A stretch of DNA of 64,000 nucleotides from Dyadobacter fanqingshengii (GTDB lineage: Bacteria > Bacteroidota > Bacteroidia > Cytophagales > Spirosomataceae), in NCBI RefSeq assembly GCF_023822005.2, contig NZ_CP098806.1, positions 5,640,501 to 5,704,500 of the forward strand, read 5' to 3'. The notes under the pieces were generated by a model that was given only the letters and a program-made list of their open reading frames with translations, did not search any database and was not told the DNA's origin. A program made the translations under genes and the position numbers. The stretch's first letter is position 1; the number at the start of each line of letters is the position of its first letter. This document shows, in pieces, positions 37,157 through 46,430 of this stretch.

Positions 37157-37579
37157 ATGGAAAGCAAACTGAAAATACCCCAGGAGATGTTGATGAATAT
37201 TGATTTTATCAACACGATCAATGGTGGAATGAGTGAGCCCGCTATAAAGCTTGATAGAGGATCGGACGGTTTTGAAGTTGTTGTGAAGGTTCCAGGCATC
37301 GAGGTTGAAGATCTTCAATTGGAAGTAGTAAAAGGAAAAAAGAATACTAATAATCTCAAACTATTTCACTTGTTGCCCATATTTTCTCAGGAAAATTTGT
37401 CCGATGAAGAGCAGTGGCGAACAGTACGTTTCATCAATACATTCGTTATTCCCGACGGGGTTGACGTTGAAAATATAACAGCAAAATATGACGATACTTT
37501 GCGACATCTGGTCCTTTTTCTTCCTTATGGGGACGAACAAGGTGATTACCACAGAAAGGTAAATATAGAACGCTGGTAA
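37157..37579 (+). CDS. Hsp20/alpha-crystallin family small heat-shock protein
   Basis: 140 residues. A short N-terminus leads into an alpha-crystallin-like domain: PAIKLDRGSDGFEVVVKVPG (about 28-47), RTVRFINTFVIPDGVD (about 88-103), ITAKYDDTL and the LVLFLPYG stretch that corresponds to the family's G-x-L motif. It ends in VNIERW. The GVL glycine is replaced (LRHLVLFLP), and the C-terminal I-x-I is not obvious, so it is a divergent member. Expected role: ATP-independent holding of unfolded proteins. Confidence 0.75.
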   Translation: MESKLKIPQEMLMNIDFINTINGGMSEPAIKLDRGSDGFEVVVKVPGIEVEDLQLEVVKGKKNTNNLKLFHLLPIFSQENLSDEEQWRTVRFINTFVIPDGVDVENITAKYDDTLRHLVLFLPYGDEQGDYHRKVNIERW

Positions 37580-37605
37580 CAGCGATTTTGCATTAAATAA
37601 AGTCA

Positions 37606-37634
37606 CCCGGTAGTTACAACTATCGGGTTTTTTT
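37606..37634 (+). terminator. Intrinsic terminator after hsp20
   Basis: CCCGGTAGTT (37606-37615) pairs with AACTATCGGG (37618-37627; one G-T pair), with a T-run to 37634. The following 37635-37848 holds no gene I can support. Confidence 0.8.
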
Positions 37635-37848
37635 ATGTGTCGTGTAGTAAATTGCATGGCAAAAAGCCACGTTACCATGCGTTGAAGCTTACTAATGAAG
37701 CACATGGAACTTGGTTTATTTAAAATTGTACACTTCCAATAGATAATATTAACATAGAGTAAACATTTCAGTTTTTAGTAAAAAAAGGGGTTCCATATCT
37801 GTATCTTAGCAACCATATTTTATATATTACTCCTCCAATCTCAACGTT

Positions 37849-38184
37849 ATGAAAAAATCAAATATCTTCGCTTACATTGAGCTCACGAAACTTGTAGAAG
37901 AACTTAAGGTTTCGAATGCGTCCGGCCAGCTCAAACAAAAGTTAAAATCACAATCGGCATATTTCAACATTATAGAGCCGCGGTATTTCTCGGATAGCCT
38001 GATCAATGAGTGGGAGGGGATCCTCAGCCTGATCAAGCAGAAAGGTGTGAAAGTGAACGACGAAGGCAAAGTTGTTTCCAATGCTGTCAGCAACACAATC
38101 GACCAGTTATCGGATAGAGAATGCGAAGTCCTGGTGCATAAGGTTTACTCTTTATATGATCAGGTGAAGCAGGAATTTCAGTAG
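37849..38184 (+). CDS. Small helical protein of unknown function
   Basis: 111 residues, no signal peptide or membrane helix. Mostly charged helical sequence with a Leu/Lys-rich N-terminal half and a C-terminal SDRECEVLVHKVYSLYDQV stretch. I do not recognise the family. It has its own surrounding gap upstream and a strong bidirectional terminator immediately downstream, which supports it as a real expressed gene. Confidence 0.6.
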   Translation: MKKSNIFAYIELTKLVEELKVSNASGQLKQKLKSQSAYFNIIEPRYFSDSLINEWEGILSLIKQKGVKVNDEGKVVSNAVSNTIDQLSDRECEVLVHKVYSLYDQVKQEFQ

Positions 38185-38196
38185 CAATAAATCAAA

Positions 38197-38233
38197 CAAA
38201 AAAACGGCTCCTGGTTTCCCAAGAGCCGTTTTT
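38197..38233. terminator. Bidirectional intrinsic terminator
   Basis: AAAACGGCTC (38201-38210) pairs with GAGCCGTTTT (38223-38232) with flanking A- and T-tracts. It serves the small plus-strand gene and, in reverse, metG. Confidence 0.92.
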
Positions 38234-38249
38234 GTATTGGCTGATATAA

Positions 38250-40319
38250 TTAGTTTACAGTTCCGCCGTTCCAGACTTCTTTTCCGGGTTGCACAAAGGC
38301 AAGGCTTCCGTCCCGGTCTTCTGCCATCAGGATCATTCCGTGACTTTCCAGTCCCATCATCTTCCGCGGAGCAAGATTTGCCAGATACAACACTTTCTTA
38401 CCAATCACTTCTTCTGCAGAAAAATGCTCTGATATCCCGCTGAGCACCGTCCGCTGCTCAATGCCGATGTTTACAAGCAATTTGAGTAACTTTTTACTCT
38501 TGGGAACATTCTCCGCCGCAACAATTGTTGCCACGCGAATATCCATTTTTCCAAAATCATCATACTGGATTTCCGGTTTGATCGCCGTAACTGTTTTTCC
38601 TTCCAGCTCATTCATTCGTTTTGCGTCGTGCAGTTTTTGGATCTGTTGTTCAATCACGTGGTCTTCAATCTTTTCAAATAACAATTTTGCTTCCAAAACC
38701 GGTTGTCCGGGAGAAAGGAGGTCTTGATTTCCAGCGTGTTCCCAGGTAATATTCGTCATGCCAAGCTGTTCCTGGATCTTCGCGGCCGTGAAAGGAAGCA
38801 CAGGCTCCGAGACAATGGACAATGTCGCCGAAATTTGTAAAGCAATGTTCAAAATGGTGTTAACCCGCTCAGGATCAGTTTTGATTGCATGCCACGGCTG
38901 CGTCTCTGCGAGATATTTATTGCCTGATCTGGCCAGATCCATGATTAAAGTAAGCGCTTCCCGGAACCGGTAAGTTTCCAATGATTCAGCGATACGCGCC
39001 GGGAATTCCGCCAGGTCTTTCAGTGCAATTTCGTCTATTTCCTGCAAAGCTCCTCTTGCAGGCACTTTGCTTTCGCAAAATTTCTGGGTCAGGACAATGG
39101 CGCGGTTGATGAAATTGCCGTAAATCCCAACCAGCTCGCTATTATTTCTGGTCTGGAAATCCTTCCATGTAAATTCGCTGTCTTTGGTTTCAGGCGCGTT
39201 GGCCGTTAGTACATAACGCAGCACATCCTGCTTATTGGGAAGTTCATCAAGATATTCATGAAGCCATACGGCCCAATTTCTGGAAGTGGAAATTTTATCG
39301 CCTTCCAGGTTCATAAACTCGTTTGCAGGCACATTATCAGGCAAAATATAGTTGCCCTCTGCCATTAGCATGGCAGGGAAAATGATGCAATGAAAAACAA
39401 TGTTATCTTTTCCGATAAAATGGACGAGCTTGGTTTCTTCACCCGGAGCAGTGGGCTGCCACCATTTTTTCCAGCCTTCATCCGTTCCATTCTTTTGGAT
39501 CAACCAATCTTTTGTGGCAGAAATATAGCCGATAGGCGCTTCAAACCACACATATAAAACTTTTCCTTCCGTATCAGGAAGCGGCACACTAATTCCCCAG
39601 TCAAGGTCGCGGGTCATGGCGCGCGGCTTTAAGCCGTCTTTTAACCATGATTGACATTGCCCGAAAACATTGGTTTTCCACTCAGTATGGCTGTTAATGT
39701 AATTTTCAATATCAGGCTGCATGGTGTCCAGTGGCAGATACCAGTTTTTGGTCGCCTTCAAAATAGGTTTTGCACCGGAAAGCATGGATCGCGGATCTTT
39801 CAGTTCCAGGGGACTCAATGTTGAACCGCAACGCTCGCACTGGTCGCCGTACGCATTTGGATTTGCACAAACCGGACAAGTCCCGACAATGTATCGGTCG
39901 GCCAGGAATTGCTCCGCCGTTTCATCAAAATACTGCTCAGTGGTTTCCTCAACAAAGACATGCTTATCGTAAAGATCCTTAAAAATTTCCTGAGAGGTTT
40001 CGTGATGAACCGCTTTGCTGGTCCTTGAATAAATATCGAACGAAATGCCCAGATCTTTGAAAGCAGCATCGATTTGCGCGTAATATTTATCAACGACCTG
40101 CTGCGGTGTCAACCCCTCTTTTTTGGCACGAATGGTGATGGGGACGCCATGCTCATCGGTTCCGCTGATGAAGGCAACTTCTTTCCCTTTGGAGCGCAGG
40201 TAACGAACGTATATATCTGCCGGTATGTAACATCCAGCCAAATGACCAATATGAATGGGGCCATTGGCATAGATCAGCGCGGCGGTAACAGTATATCGTT
40301 TTGGATCGGGAATGGGCAT
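38250..40319 (-). CDS. metG: Methionyl-tRNA synthetase
   Basis: 689 residues, the long form with a C-terminal EMAP-like tRNA-binding/dimerisation domain (about 575-689). HIGH motif at 23-26, a zinc-binding region with CPVCANP and CERCGS (about 143-165), and DKISTS (about 340-345) as the KMSKS-equivalent. It charges tRNA-Met in the cytoplasm. The K-I-S-T-S form of the signature is a normal variant. No riboswitch or T-box is visible upstream. Confidence 0.97.
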   Translation of the reverse strand: MPIPDPKRYTVTAALIYANGPIHIGHLAGCYIPADIYVRYLRSKGKEVAFISGTDEHGVPITIRAKKEGLTPQQVVDKYYAQIDAAFKDLGISFDIYSRTSKAVHHETSQEIFKDLYDKHVFVEETTEQYFDETAEQFLADRYIVGTCPVCANPNAYGDQCERCGSTLSPLELKDPRSMLSGAKPILKATKNWYLPLDTMQPDIENYINSHTEWKTNVFGQCQSWLKDGLKPRAMTRDLDWGISVPLPDTEGKVLYVWFEAPIGYISATKDWLIQKNGTDEGWKKWWQPTAPGEETKLVHFIGKDNIVFHCIIFPAMLMAEGNYILPDNVPANEFMNLEGDKISTSRNWAVWLHEYLDELPNKQDVLRYVLTANAPETKDSEFTWKDFQTRNNSELVGIYGNFINRAIVLTQKFCESKVPARGALQEIDEIALKDLAEFPARIAESLETYRFREALTLIMDLARSGNKYLAETQPWHAIKTDPERVNTILNIALQISATLSIVSEPVLPFTAAKIQEQLGMTNITWEHAGNQDLLSPGQPVLEAKLLFEKIEDHVIEQQIQKLHDAKRMNELEGKTVTAIKPEIQYDDFGKMDIRVATIVAAENVPKSKKLLKLLVNIGIEQRTVLSGISEHFSAEEVIGKKVLYLANLAPRKMMGLESHGMILMAEDRDGSLAFVQPGKEVWNGGTVN

Positions 40320-40487
40320 CTTGGTAATTCGGGTAATATAAAAAAGGTTTAAAACGTAAAATTAGCAAAAAGGCCTTCAGTCACGCCGTCGATGGATGAA
40401 AATCATAATCTCTCGTTAAAACTGCTGGATTGTTTTGTCCGTACTTTTTTATTGAGAACTTTGGCAATGACTATTTGTTTTTAACAC

Positions 40488-41486
40488 ATGAAAGTTCTCA
40501 TTACAGGTGCGACGGGTTTGGTTGGAAGTGCGACTGCAAAGAAGTTTCTTTCTGAAAATCATGAGGTTTTTGCATTAGTGCGGCCTGGTTCTGATCGCAG
40601 CCTTCTTGCGGACCATGTGTCAAAAATACATTGGATAGAGGGTGATATACTGGATATCAGCTCTTTGGAAAAAGCAGTGGAAAATATGGATATGGTTGTT
40701 CATACGGCCGCAGTAGTTTCTTTTATTCCGAAGGAGCGGAAAGCCATGTACAAGGTGAATGTGGAAGGAACTGCGAATGTTGTGAATGTGTGTCTCAAAT
40801 ATCATGTTGGTAAACTTTGCCACGTGAGCAGCATTGCGGCAATTGGTCGCCCGGATGCCCGAAAAGCCATTCCCGGGAAGAATGTGATCCTGGATGAAAA
40901 TCATCGATGGGAAGATTCTCCCGAAAATTCTGAATATGCCAAAACAAAGCATTTAGGAGAGCTGGAAGTCTGGCGCGGGATCGCGGAAGGGCTTAATGCA
41001 GTGATTGTTAATCCTACACTGATCCTGGGTGAAGGAGACTGGAGCAAAAGCAGTACGCAGATATTTGGCTACGTTTTCAAGGAAAAACCTTTTTATACAG
41101 AAGGCATTGCAAATTATGTAGACGTAAAGGATGTCGCAGACATTGTATTTCAGCTTTTGTTATCGGATATCTCGGGAGAAAGATTTCTGTTGAATGCGGG
41201 GAGCATTTCCTATCAGAATTTGTTCAATACTATCGCGGATGCCATGCATAAAAAGCGGCCATCATTTAAAGTTGGCGCCGGACTGGCGGGAATTATTTGG
41301 CGGTTCGAAGCGGTAAGGACGTGGTTGCTGGGAACAAAACCTTTGATTACCAAGGAAACGGCCAAGTCTGCGGCCAGAAAGGTGAGTTATGACAACGGAA
41401 AGATCAGGAAAGCATTGGGTTTTCAGTTTCAGCCCATTGAACGAACGGTTGCCAGAGTAAGTGAAAGTTTGCTCGGCAAGATTTGA
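40488..41486 (+). CDS. NAD-dependent epimerase/dehydratase (extended SDR)
   Basis: 332 residues. Rossmann dinucleotide motif GATGLVGS (7-14), the VVHTAAVVSF segment and the catalytic YAKTK (about 149-153). This layout fits extended SDRs related to dihydroflavonol reductase and sterol-type dehydrogenases. The substrate cannot be read. The gene stands alone between metG and a TPR protein; a role in lipid or polysaccharide metabolism is a guess. Confidence 0.85.
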   Translation: MKVLITGATGLVGSATAKKFLSENHEVFALVRPGSDRSLLADHVSKIHWIEGDILDISSLEKAVENMDMVVHTAAVVSFIPKERKAMYKVNVEGTANVVNVCLKYHVGKLCHVSSIAAIGRPDARKAIPGKNVILDENHRWEDSPENSEYAKTKHLGELEVWRGIAEGLNAVIVNPTLILGEGDWSKSSTQIFGYVFKEKPFYTEGIANYVDVKDVADIVFQLLLSDISGERFLLNAGSISYQNLFNTIADAMHKKRPSFKVGAGLAGIIWRFEAVRTWLLGTKPLITKETAKSAARKVSYDNGKIRKALGFQFQPIERTVARVSESLLGKI

Positions 41487-41563
41487 ATAACGATTATTTA
41501 TTTTATAACTTTCTCTAATTAATTAGTGGTGCGTTAGCCCTCAAATCTAACCTGACAGTTCGT

Positions 41564-42970
41564 ATGATGGAGAAAAATTTTGGGGAAAGAAAGGATTATA
41601 TGAAAGAAACATTGCTCAGGTTTGAAAGAATGCTTAAAACAAGTGAGCCGGTTTTTTTTGATTTGGATACTTATGAAAAAGTAACGGTTCACTACATTGA
41701 AGAAGGAGATTGGGATAAGGCTTATAAAGCGTGTGAGTTAGGTTTGTCGGACTATCCTTATTCGCTGGACCTTTTACTTAATATGGTGCAGCTTCATGCC
41801 AACCGCGGCGAACATGAGCTCGCGCAGGAAATTCTCGAAAGGGCTTCACTTTTCCATCCCGGCGACATTGAAATTTCTTTCATGCAGGTTGCCATTTCCA
41901 ATATGATCGGTGAATTTGAAGAAGCCATCGAGGTTTTGGAAAATTTATTGCAGCGTGTTGAAGATCAGGATGAAATATATTTTCAAATAGGACAGACTTA
42001 CCAGAATTGGGGGAAATATGATGATGCGATCAAGTTTTATAAAAAGTCGCTTCGGAATAACCTGAATAATGAAAGTGCATTATATGAACTCGCACATTGC
42101 CTGGATCTGGTAGGGCAGCTGGAAAGCCATCTGGACTACTATAATGAACTCGTTGACCGCGATCCGTTTTCGCATCATGCCTGGTATAATCTCGGCATCG
42201 CATTCAGTAAACTGGAACGTTACGAGGACGCGGTGAATGCTTACGAGTATGCAACATTGGTGAAGGAAGATTTCGCTTCTGCGTTTTTCCAGCTGGGTAA
42301 TTCGTACATGAACCTTGAAAAGTACGAGGATGCGAAAGAGCAATATCTGAAAGCAATTGAGCTGGAAGGCGAACAGCCGGAAACTTGCTGCTGCCTGGGC
42401 ACTTGCTATGAGAAGCTGGGCGAATTTGAAACAGCAATTAAATATTATCGTCAGACCGTTAAGCTGGACAAGCAATGGGATGATGGCTGGTATGGGTTGG
42501 GGATTTGTTTCAGTGAGCTTGGGCGGTGGTATGAGGCTGTTGGATTTTTGCGTAAAGCAATACAAATCACAGAGTTAAACCCGGATTACTGGCTCGCGCT
42601 GGCTGAAACCGAATTCAAAGTTGGTAACGTCATTTCAGCGTTTGAAGCATTTGAAAAAGCAGCCGAAATTGAGCCGTCCAATCCGGATATCTGGCTAAAA
42701 TGGTCTCATGTGTTATTTGAACAAGGCAATTACGTTCGCGCTTGTGATCTTTTGCAGGCTGCTATTGATGAAATGCCTGAGGAAGCGGATCTATATTACC
42801 GCATGGCCGTTTATCAGATCCATGCAGGCACATATCGCGAAGCATTACTGAACCTGGAAACGGGCTTAACCTTGGATTACGACGCTCACATACAGCTTTT
42901 CGACTTTTTCCCTGATCTGGAAAAACAGAAAGCATTGTTCAGGATCATAGAACAATACAGAGAAAAATAA
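41564..42970 (+). CDS. Tetratricopeptide repeat protein
   Basis: 468 residues made almost wholly of TPR units (about eleven, from residue 35 to 450), with typical W/G/Y/A/P positions (for example WYNLGIAFSKLERYEDAVNAYE split over one unit). No signal peptide, so cytoplasmic; a scaffold for protein-protein contacts. Two Met codons close together (41564, 41567) are both possible starts. Its stop codon abuts that of the convergent glycosyltransferase gene with no gap. Confidence 0.85.
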   Translation: MMEKNFGERKDYMKETLLRFERMLKTSEPVFFDLDTYEKVTVHYIEEGDWDKAYKACELGLSDYPYSLDLLLNMVQLHANRGEHELAQEILERASLFHPGDIEISFMQVAISNMIGEFEEAIEVLENLLQRVEDQDEIYFQIGQTYQNWGKYDDAIKFYKKSLRNNLNNESALYELAHCLDLVGQLESHLDYYNELVDRDPFSHHAWYNLGIAFSKLERYEDAVNAYEYATLVKEDFASAFFQLGNSYMNLEKYEDAKEQYLKAIELEGEQPETCCCLGTCYEKLGEFETAIKYYRQTVKLDKQWDDGWYGLGICFSELGRWYEAVGFLRKAIQITELNPDYWLALAETEFKVGNVISAFEAFEKAAEIEPSNPDIWLKWSHVLFEQGNYVRACDLLQAAIDEMPEEADLYYRMAVYQIHAGTYREALLNLETGLTLDYDAHIQLFDFFPDLEKQKALFRIIEQYREK

Positions 42971-44089
42971 TTAGCGTAGATTTTCATATAAATCTACAAG
43001 CTGACGAGCAATATTTTCGCCCGAAAACTGACTGATATGTTGTTTTCCGGCTTCTACGAGACGTTTTCTTAGAGCGGCATCAGTGATCAGTTTGTTAAGC
43101 TGATGGCTGATGTCTTCTTTTTGATAAGGATCTGCATACAATCCTCCGGGGCCGCCGGCTTCTTCGAGGCACGAACCTTTCGCTGCCAAAACGGGTGTTC
43201 CGCTGTGTAATGCTTCCAGAATGGGAATGCCAAAACCTTCGTAAATGGAGATGTATGCAAATATTTCAGCTTCCTGGTAAAGCGCAGGCAAATGTGCCGT
43301 AGGAACATCCCGGAGGATTTTTACCTTAGTTTCCAGATTATATTTTTTAATGTATTCCAAAATTTTGGGCGTATAACGCGTAGGTTTCCCCACCAGAATA
43401 AGCTGAAAATCATTGCTGGCAACATTAGCAAATGCCTCTACTAACCTGTGCTGATTTTTGCGCTCTTCCAATGTTCCTACGCACAAAATGTATGGTCCCT
43501 GAATGTCATAAATGCGCCTTATTTCTTCCTTTTGGCTATGCGCAATTTGGCGTTTAAAAATCGGATTGCAATCCTGATAAACAACCTGGATTTTTTGACT
43601 ATCCACATGATAAAGCGCTACCAAATCGCGTTTGGTCTGCTCACTAATGGCAATAATTGAATCTGCCCGGCGGCATGCAGACTGGAATTTATTTCTGTAA
43701 ATCAACCGGTCGATAGGCTTGAACAAATGCGGCAGTCGTTCGAAAATTAAATCATGAATGGTCACCACAGACTTAATTCCAGCTTTTTGCAAACCCTGCG
43801 GAAGTTCGTTGCTTAGTCCATGAAACACATCAATGCCATCAGCCTTTAATTGGTGGGTTATAGAAGCATATCGCCAGTAAGCGGATAGTTTCTTGTCCAG
43901 GAAAGTTTGCGGAAGGCGGATGTTATCTCCCGGAAATTCGGTAAAAAGTTCTGCCTTGTTTTTGGGCGCGTAGGCGAGGTAAGTTTGGGTTTTTTCGTTT
44001 GTCAGGAGCGCATCGAGTACAAAGCGGCTGTAATTTCCAAGTCCGGTTTTATTGGCAAAAGCTCTCTTAGCATCAAATCCGATACGCAT
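42971..44089 (-). CDS. Glycosyltransferase family 4 (GT-B) protein
   Basis: 372 residues. GT-B layout: N-terminal FDAKRAFANKTGLGNYSRF, a VFHGLSNELP segment, SVVTIHDLIFERLP, then ILCVGTLEERKNQ and the E-x7-E motif EGFGIPILE (about 287-295). It transfers a sugar from an activated donor, probably into a surface polysaccharide or glycolipid. No other capsule genes flank it. Start ATG at 44089 is well placed for the family. It is divergent from the first M16 peptidase. Confidence 0.88.
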   Translation of the reverse strand: MRIGFDAKRAFANKTGLGNYSRFVLDALLTNEKTQTYLAYAPKNKAELFTEFPGDNIRLPQTFLDKKLSAYWRYASITHQLKADGIDVFHGLSNELPQGLQKAGIKSVVTIHDLIFERLPHLFKPIDRLIYRNKFQSACRRADSIIAISEQTKRDLVALYHVDSQKIQVVYQDCNPIFKRQIAHSQKEEIRRIYDIQGPYILCVGTLEERKNQHRLVEAFANVASNDFQLILVGKPTRYTPKILEYIKKYNLETKVKILRDVPTAHLPALYQEAEIFAYISIYEGFGIPILEALHSGTPVLAAKGSCLEEAGGPGGLYADPYQKEDISHQLNKLITDAALRKRLVEAGKQHISQFSGENIARQLVDLYENLR

Positions 44090-44180
44090 AACTGGTGCTT
44101 TTCAAGGGTTTCAGAGCAAAAGTCTGTAATTTTGTGGATACCACCGAAAATTATTGGTGTCTATTTTGTGTTCAAAAGGA

Positions 44181-45473
44181 ATGAAGAGAGATAACGTCCG
44201 TAAACAGGGTAACCCCAAATCCACCACGCTACCAATCACAGAAGATTACCATTTACATACGCTTGCTAACGGAATCCGCATTGCTCACAAGCAGGTTCCT
44301 TATACGCAAATCGCGCATTGCGGCATCATGCTCGATATTGGAAGTCGTGATGAATTGCCGCATCAGCAAGGTCTTGCCCATTTCTGGGAACATATGGCCT
44401 TTAAAGGAACAGAAAAGCGCAGTTCTTACCACATTATCAACAGATTGGAGAATGTAGGCGGCGAGCTGAATGCTTACACGACCAAAGAAAAAATCTGTTT
44501 TCACGCCTCGGTCCTGGACGATCATTTCGACAAGGCAATGGACTTACTTGCGGACATTACCTTTCATTCTGTTTTCCCTGAAAAGCAGATCGAGCGCGAG
44601 CGGAATGTGATTTTGGAGGAAATGTCCATGTATATTGATTCTCCCGAGGACGCCATTCAGGACGATTTTGACCAACTTATTTTCCCCAACCATGCTTTGG
44701 GAAATAACATATTAGGCGTCGCTGAGACAGTCAATTCCTTTGGTAAAGAGGATTTAATGAAATTCATCAATGACAACATTGACACAGAAAACATTGTTGT
44801 TTCATCTGTAAGCCGATTGCCTTTTTCAAAAGTGATCCGTGTTGCAGAGAAATATTTGGGCAACGTTCCGCATCGTAAAACTTCCAGGATCAGGCAGGCG
44901 CCGTTGGCGTATGTTCCTGTGAGTCAGCAAAAAGAGCGCTCGATTTCACAGGCGCAATGTGCGATGGGTCAGCCGGCTTATCCGTTGCTCGACGACAGAA
45001 GGTTATCCTTTTTTATGCTGGTCAACTTGCTTGGCGGGCCTGGAATGAATTCCAGGTTTAACCTGTCGCTGCGTGAAAAATATGGTTTTGTTTATTCTAT
45101 TGAGGGAAATTATACGCCTTATCTGGACACAGGTTTTATGGGCATTTTCTTCGGAACCGAGCAAAAACAATTAACCAAAAGCATTTCCCTGATCCATAAA
45201 GAGCTGAAAAGAATACGTGAAGTGCCTTTGTCCGTGCTGCAACTGCATCAAACCAAGGTGCAGCTCATGGGGCAGCTGGCTATGTCTGAGGAAAGTAACA
45301 TGAGCTTTATGCTGATGATGGCCAAAAGTCTGCTTGACACAGGCCGTGTGGATTCACTTCCGGAAATCTTTACGGAAATCGAACAGATCACCGCATTGCA
45401 GTTACAGGAAATTGCGCAGGAAATGTTCAAAGAGGAGAATTTCAGTTATCTGACTTTTCTTCCCGAAGATTAG
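44181..45473 (+). CDS. M16 family zinc peptidase
   Basis: 430 residues from the ATG at 44181 (an in-frame TTG at 44154 precedes it). Inverted zinc motif HFWEH (H-x-x-E-H) with the third ligand in VILEEMS downstream, an NAYTTKE segment, and in the C-terminal half LREKYGFVYSI with the R/Y pair that binds substrate. No signal peptide is visible, so cytoplasmic processing or peptide degradation is expected. It is followed 23 bp later by a lipoprotein gene. Confidence 0.9.
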   Translation: MKRDNVRKQGNPKSTTLPITEDYHLHTLANGIRIAHKQVPYTQIAHCGIMLDIGSRDELPHQQGLAHFWEHMAFKGTEKRSSYHIINRLENVGGELNAYTTKEKICFHASVLDDHFDKAMDLLADITFHSVFPEKQIERERNVILEEMSMYIDSPEDAIQDDFDQLIFPNHALGNNILGVAETVNSFGKEDLMKFINDNIDTENIVVSSVSRLPFSKVIRVAEKYLGNVPHRKTSRIRQAPLAYVPVSQQKERSISQAQCAMGQPAYPLLDDRRLSFFMLVNLLGGPGMNSRFNLSLREKYGFVYSIEGNYTPYLDTGFMGIFFGTEQKQLTKSISLIHKELKRIREVPLSVLQLHQTKVQLMGQLAMSEESNMSFMLMMAKSLLDTGRVDSLPEIFTEIEQITALQLQEIAQEMFKEENFSYLTFLPED

Positions 45474-45496
45474 GACAAAAAACTGTTTCCCTCAAC

Positions 45497-46426
45497 ATGA
45501 TACGCCGTAGCTGCCTCCTTTGGATTGTTTGCACACTATTAATCGCTTGCGACCGCAAGCAAACCGACGAGCAACCAGGGGAATTTCCAGAAGAGCTGGT
45601 CAGTTTCGAAGCACATTCAGGCAATCCACTTTTTGAAGGAACAGGTGATTCCACAACCTGGGACGAAAAGATCCGTGAGCGGGGTTATATTCTGAAAGAA
45701 GACAGCACTTATTATTTGTGGTACACCGGCTACACCAAAGCCACGGGCGATTCCATCAAATACCTGGGATTAGCCAGTTCAAACGACGGCATTACATGGA
45801 AGCGATCAGGCCAAAAGCCCATTCATTCGTCATTATGGATTGAAGATATCTGCGTCCTAAAATCTGACAGCACTTATTATATGTTTGCCGAAAGTCGCGG
45901 CGATACAGCCCATTTGCTGACATCTTCTGACAAGATCAACTGGAAAGACAATGGCGCATTGGATGTTCGCCTTAAAAATGGACAGCCGCTAGGGAAGGGG
46001 CCTTATGGCACGCCCGCTGTATGGAAAGAGAATGGGACCTGGTATCTTTTTTACGAGCGCAATGATGCGGCCGTCTGGCTCGCGACTTCCACTGATTTGA
46101 AGATCTGGACTAATGTGCAGGACGAACCCGTGCTCAAAACCGGTCCTGAAAAATATGACCAGTTTGCGGTTGCGTTTAACCAGATCATCAAGTATAATGG
46201 CCTTTATTACGCCTATTACCACGCATCGGCTTTCAAAGACTGGCGGGAATGGACAATGAATGTTGCAGTTTCAAAGGATCTTGTGCATTGGAAAAAATAC
46301 GCAAAAAATCCCATCATGGGCAGTGATAAATCAAGCGGAATACTGGTGAATGACGGTAGCAAATTCCGGCTTTACACTATGCATCCCGAAGTCAATGTTT
46401 ATTTCCCTAAACAGTCTGCGAAATAA
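45497..46426 (+). CDS. GH43/GH130-like beta-propeller lipoprotein
   Basis: 309 residues. Lipoprotein signal ending LLIAC (about 14-18). Five propeller-like repeats containing S-x-D-x-x-x-W units (SNDGITWKRSG, SSDKINWKDNG, STDLKIWTN, SKDLVHWKKY), the pattern seen in five-bladed glycosidases of GH43/GH62/GH130 clans. Catalytic acids cannot be assigned by eye, so it may be a glycan-binding propeller. It is 23 bp from the M16 peptidase and convergent (4-bp gap) with the second one. Confidence 0.7.
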   Translation: MIRRSCLLWIVCTLLIACDRKQTDEQPGEFPEELVSFEAHSGNPLFEGTGDSTTWDEKIRERGYILKEDSTYYLWYTGYTKATGDSIKYLGLASSNDGITWKRSGQKPIHSSLWIEDICVLKSDSTYYMFAESRGDTAHLLTSSDKINWKDNGALDVRLKNGQPLGKGPYGTPAVWKENGTWYLFYERNDAAVWLATSTDLKIWTNVQDEPVLKTGPEKYDQFAVAFNQIIKYNGLYYAYYHASAFKDWREWTMNVAVSKDLVHWKKYAKNPIMGSDKSSGILVNDGSKFRLYTMHPEVNVYFPKQSAK

Positions 46427-46430
46427 AACA

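Noticed and set aside
37027..37299. Minus-strand frame opposite hsp20
   Set aside because: Hydrophobic-looking but only the complement of the Hsp20 gene and its AT-rich upstream region.
44127..44134. TAATTTTG as a promoter for the first M16 peptidase
   Set aside because: The -7 motif is present but no TTG lies 17-21 bp upstream; left out of the feature list as too weak.
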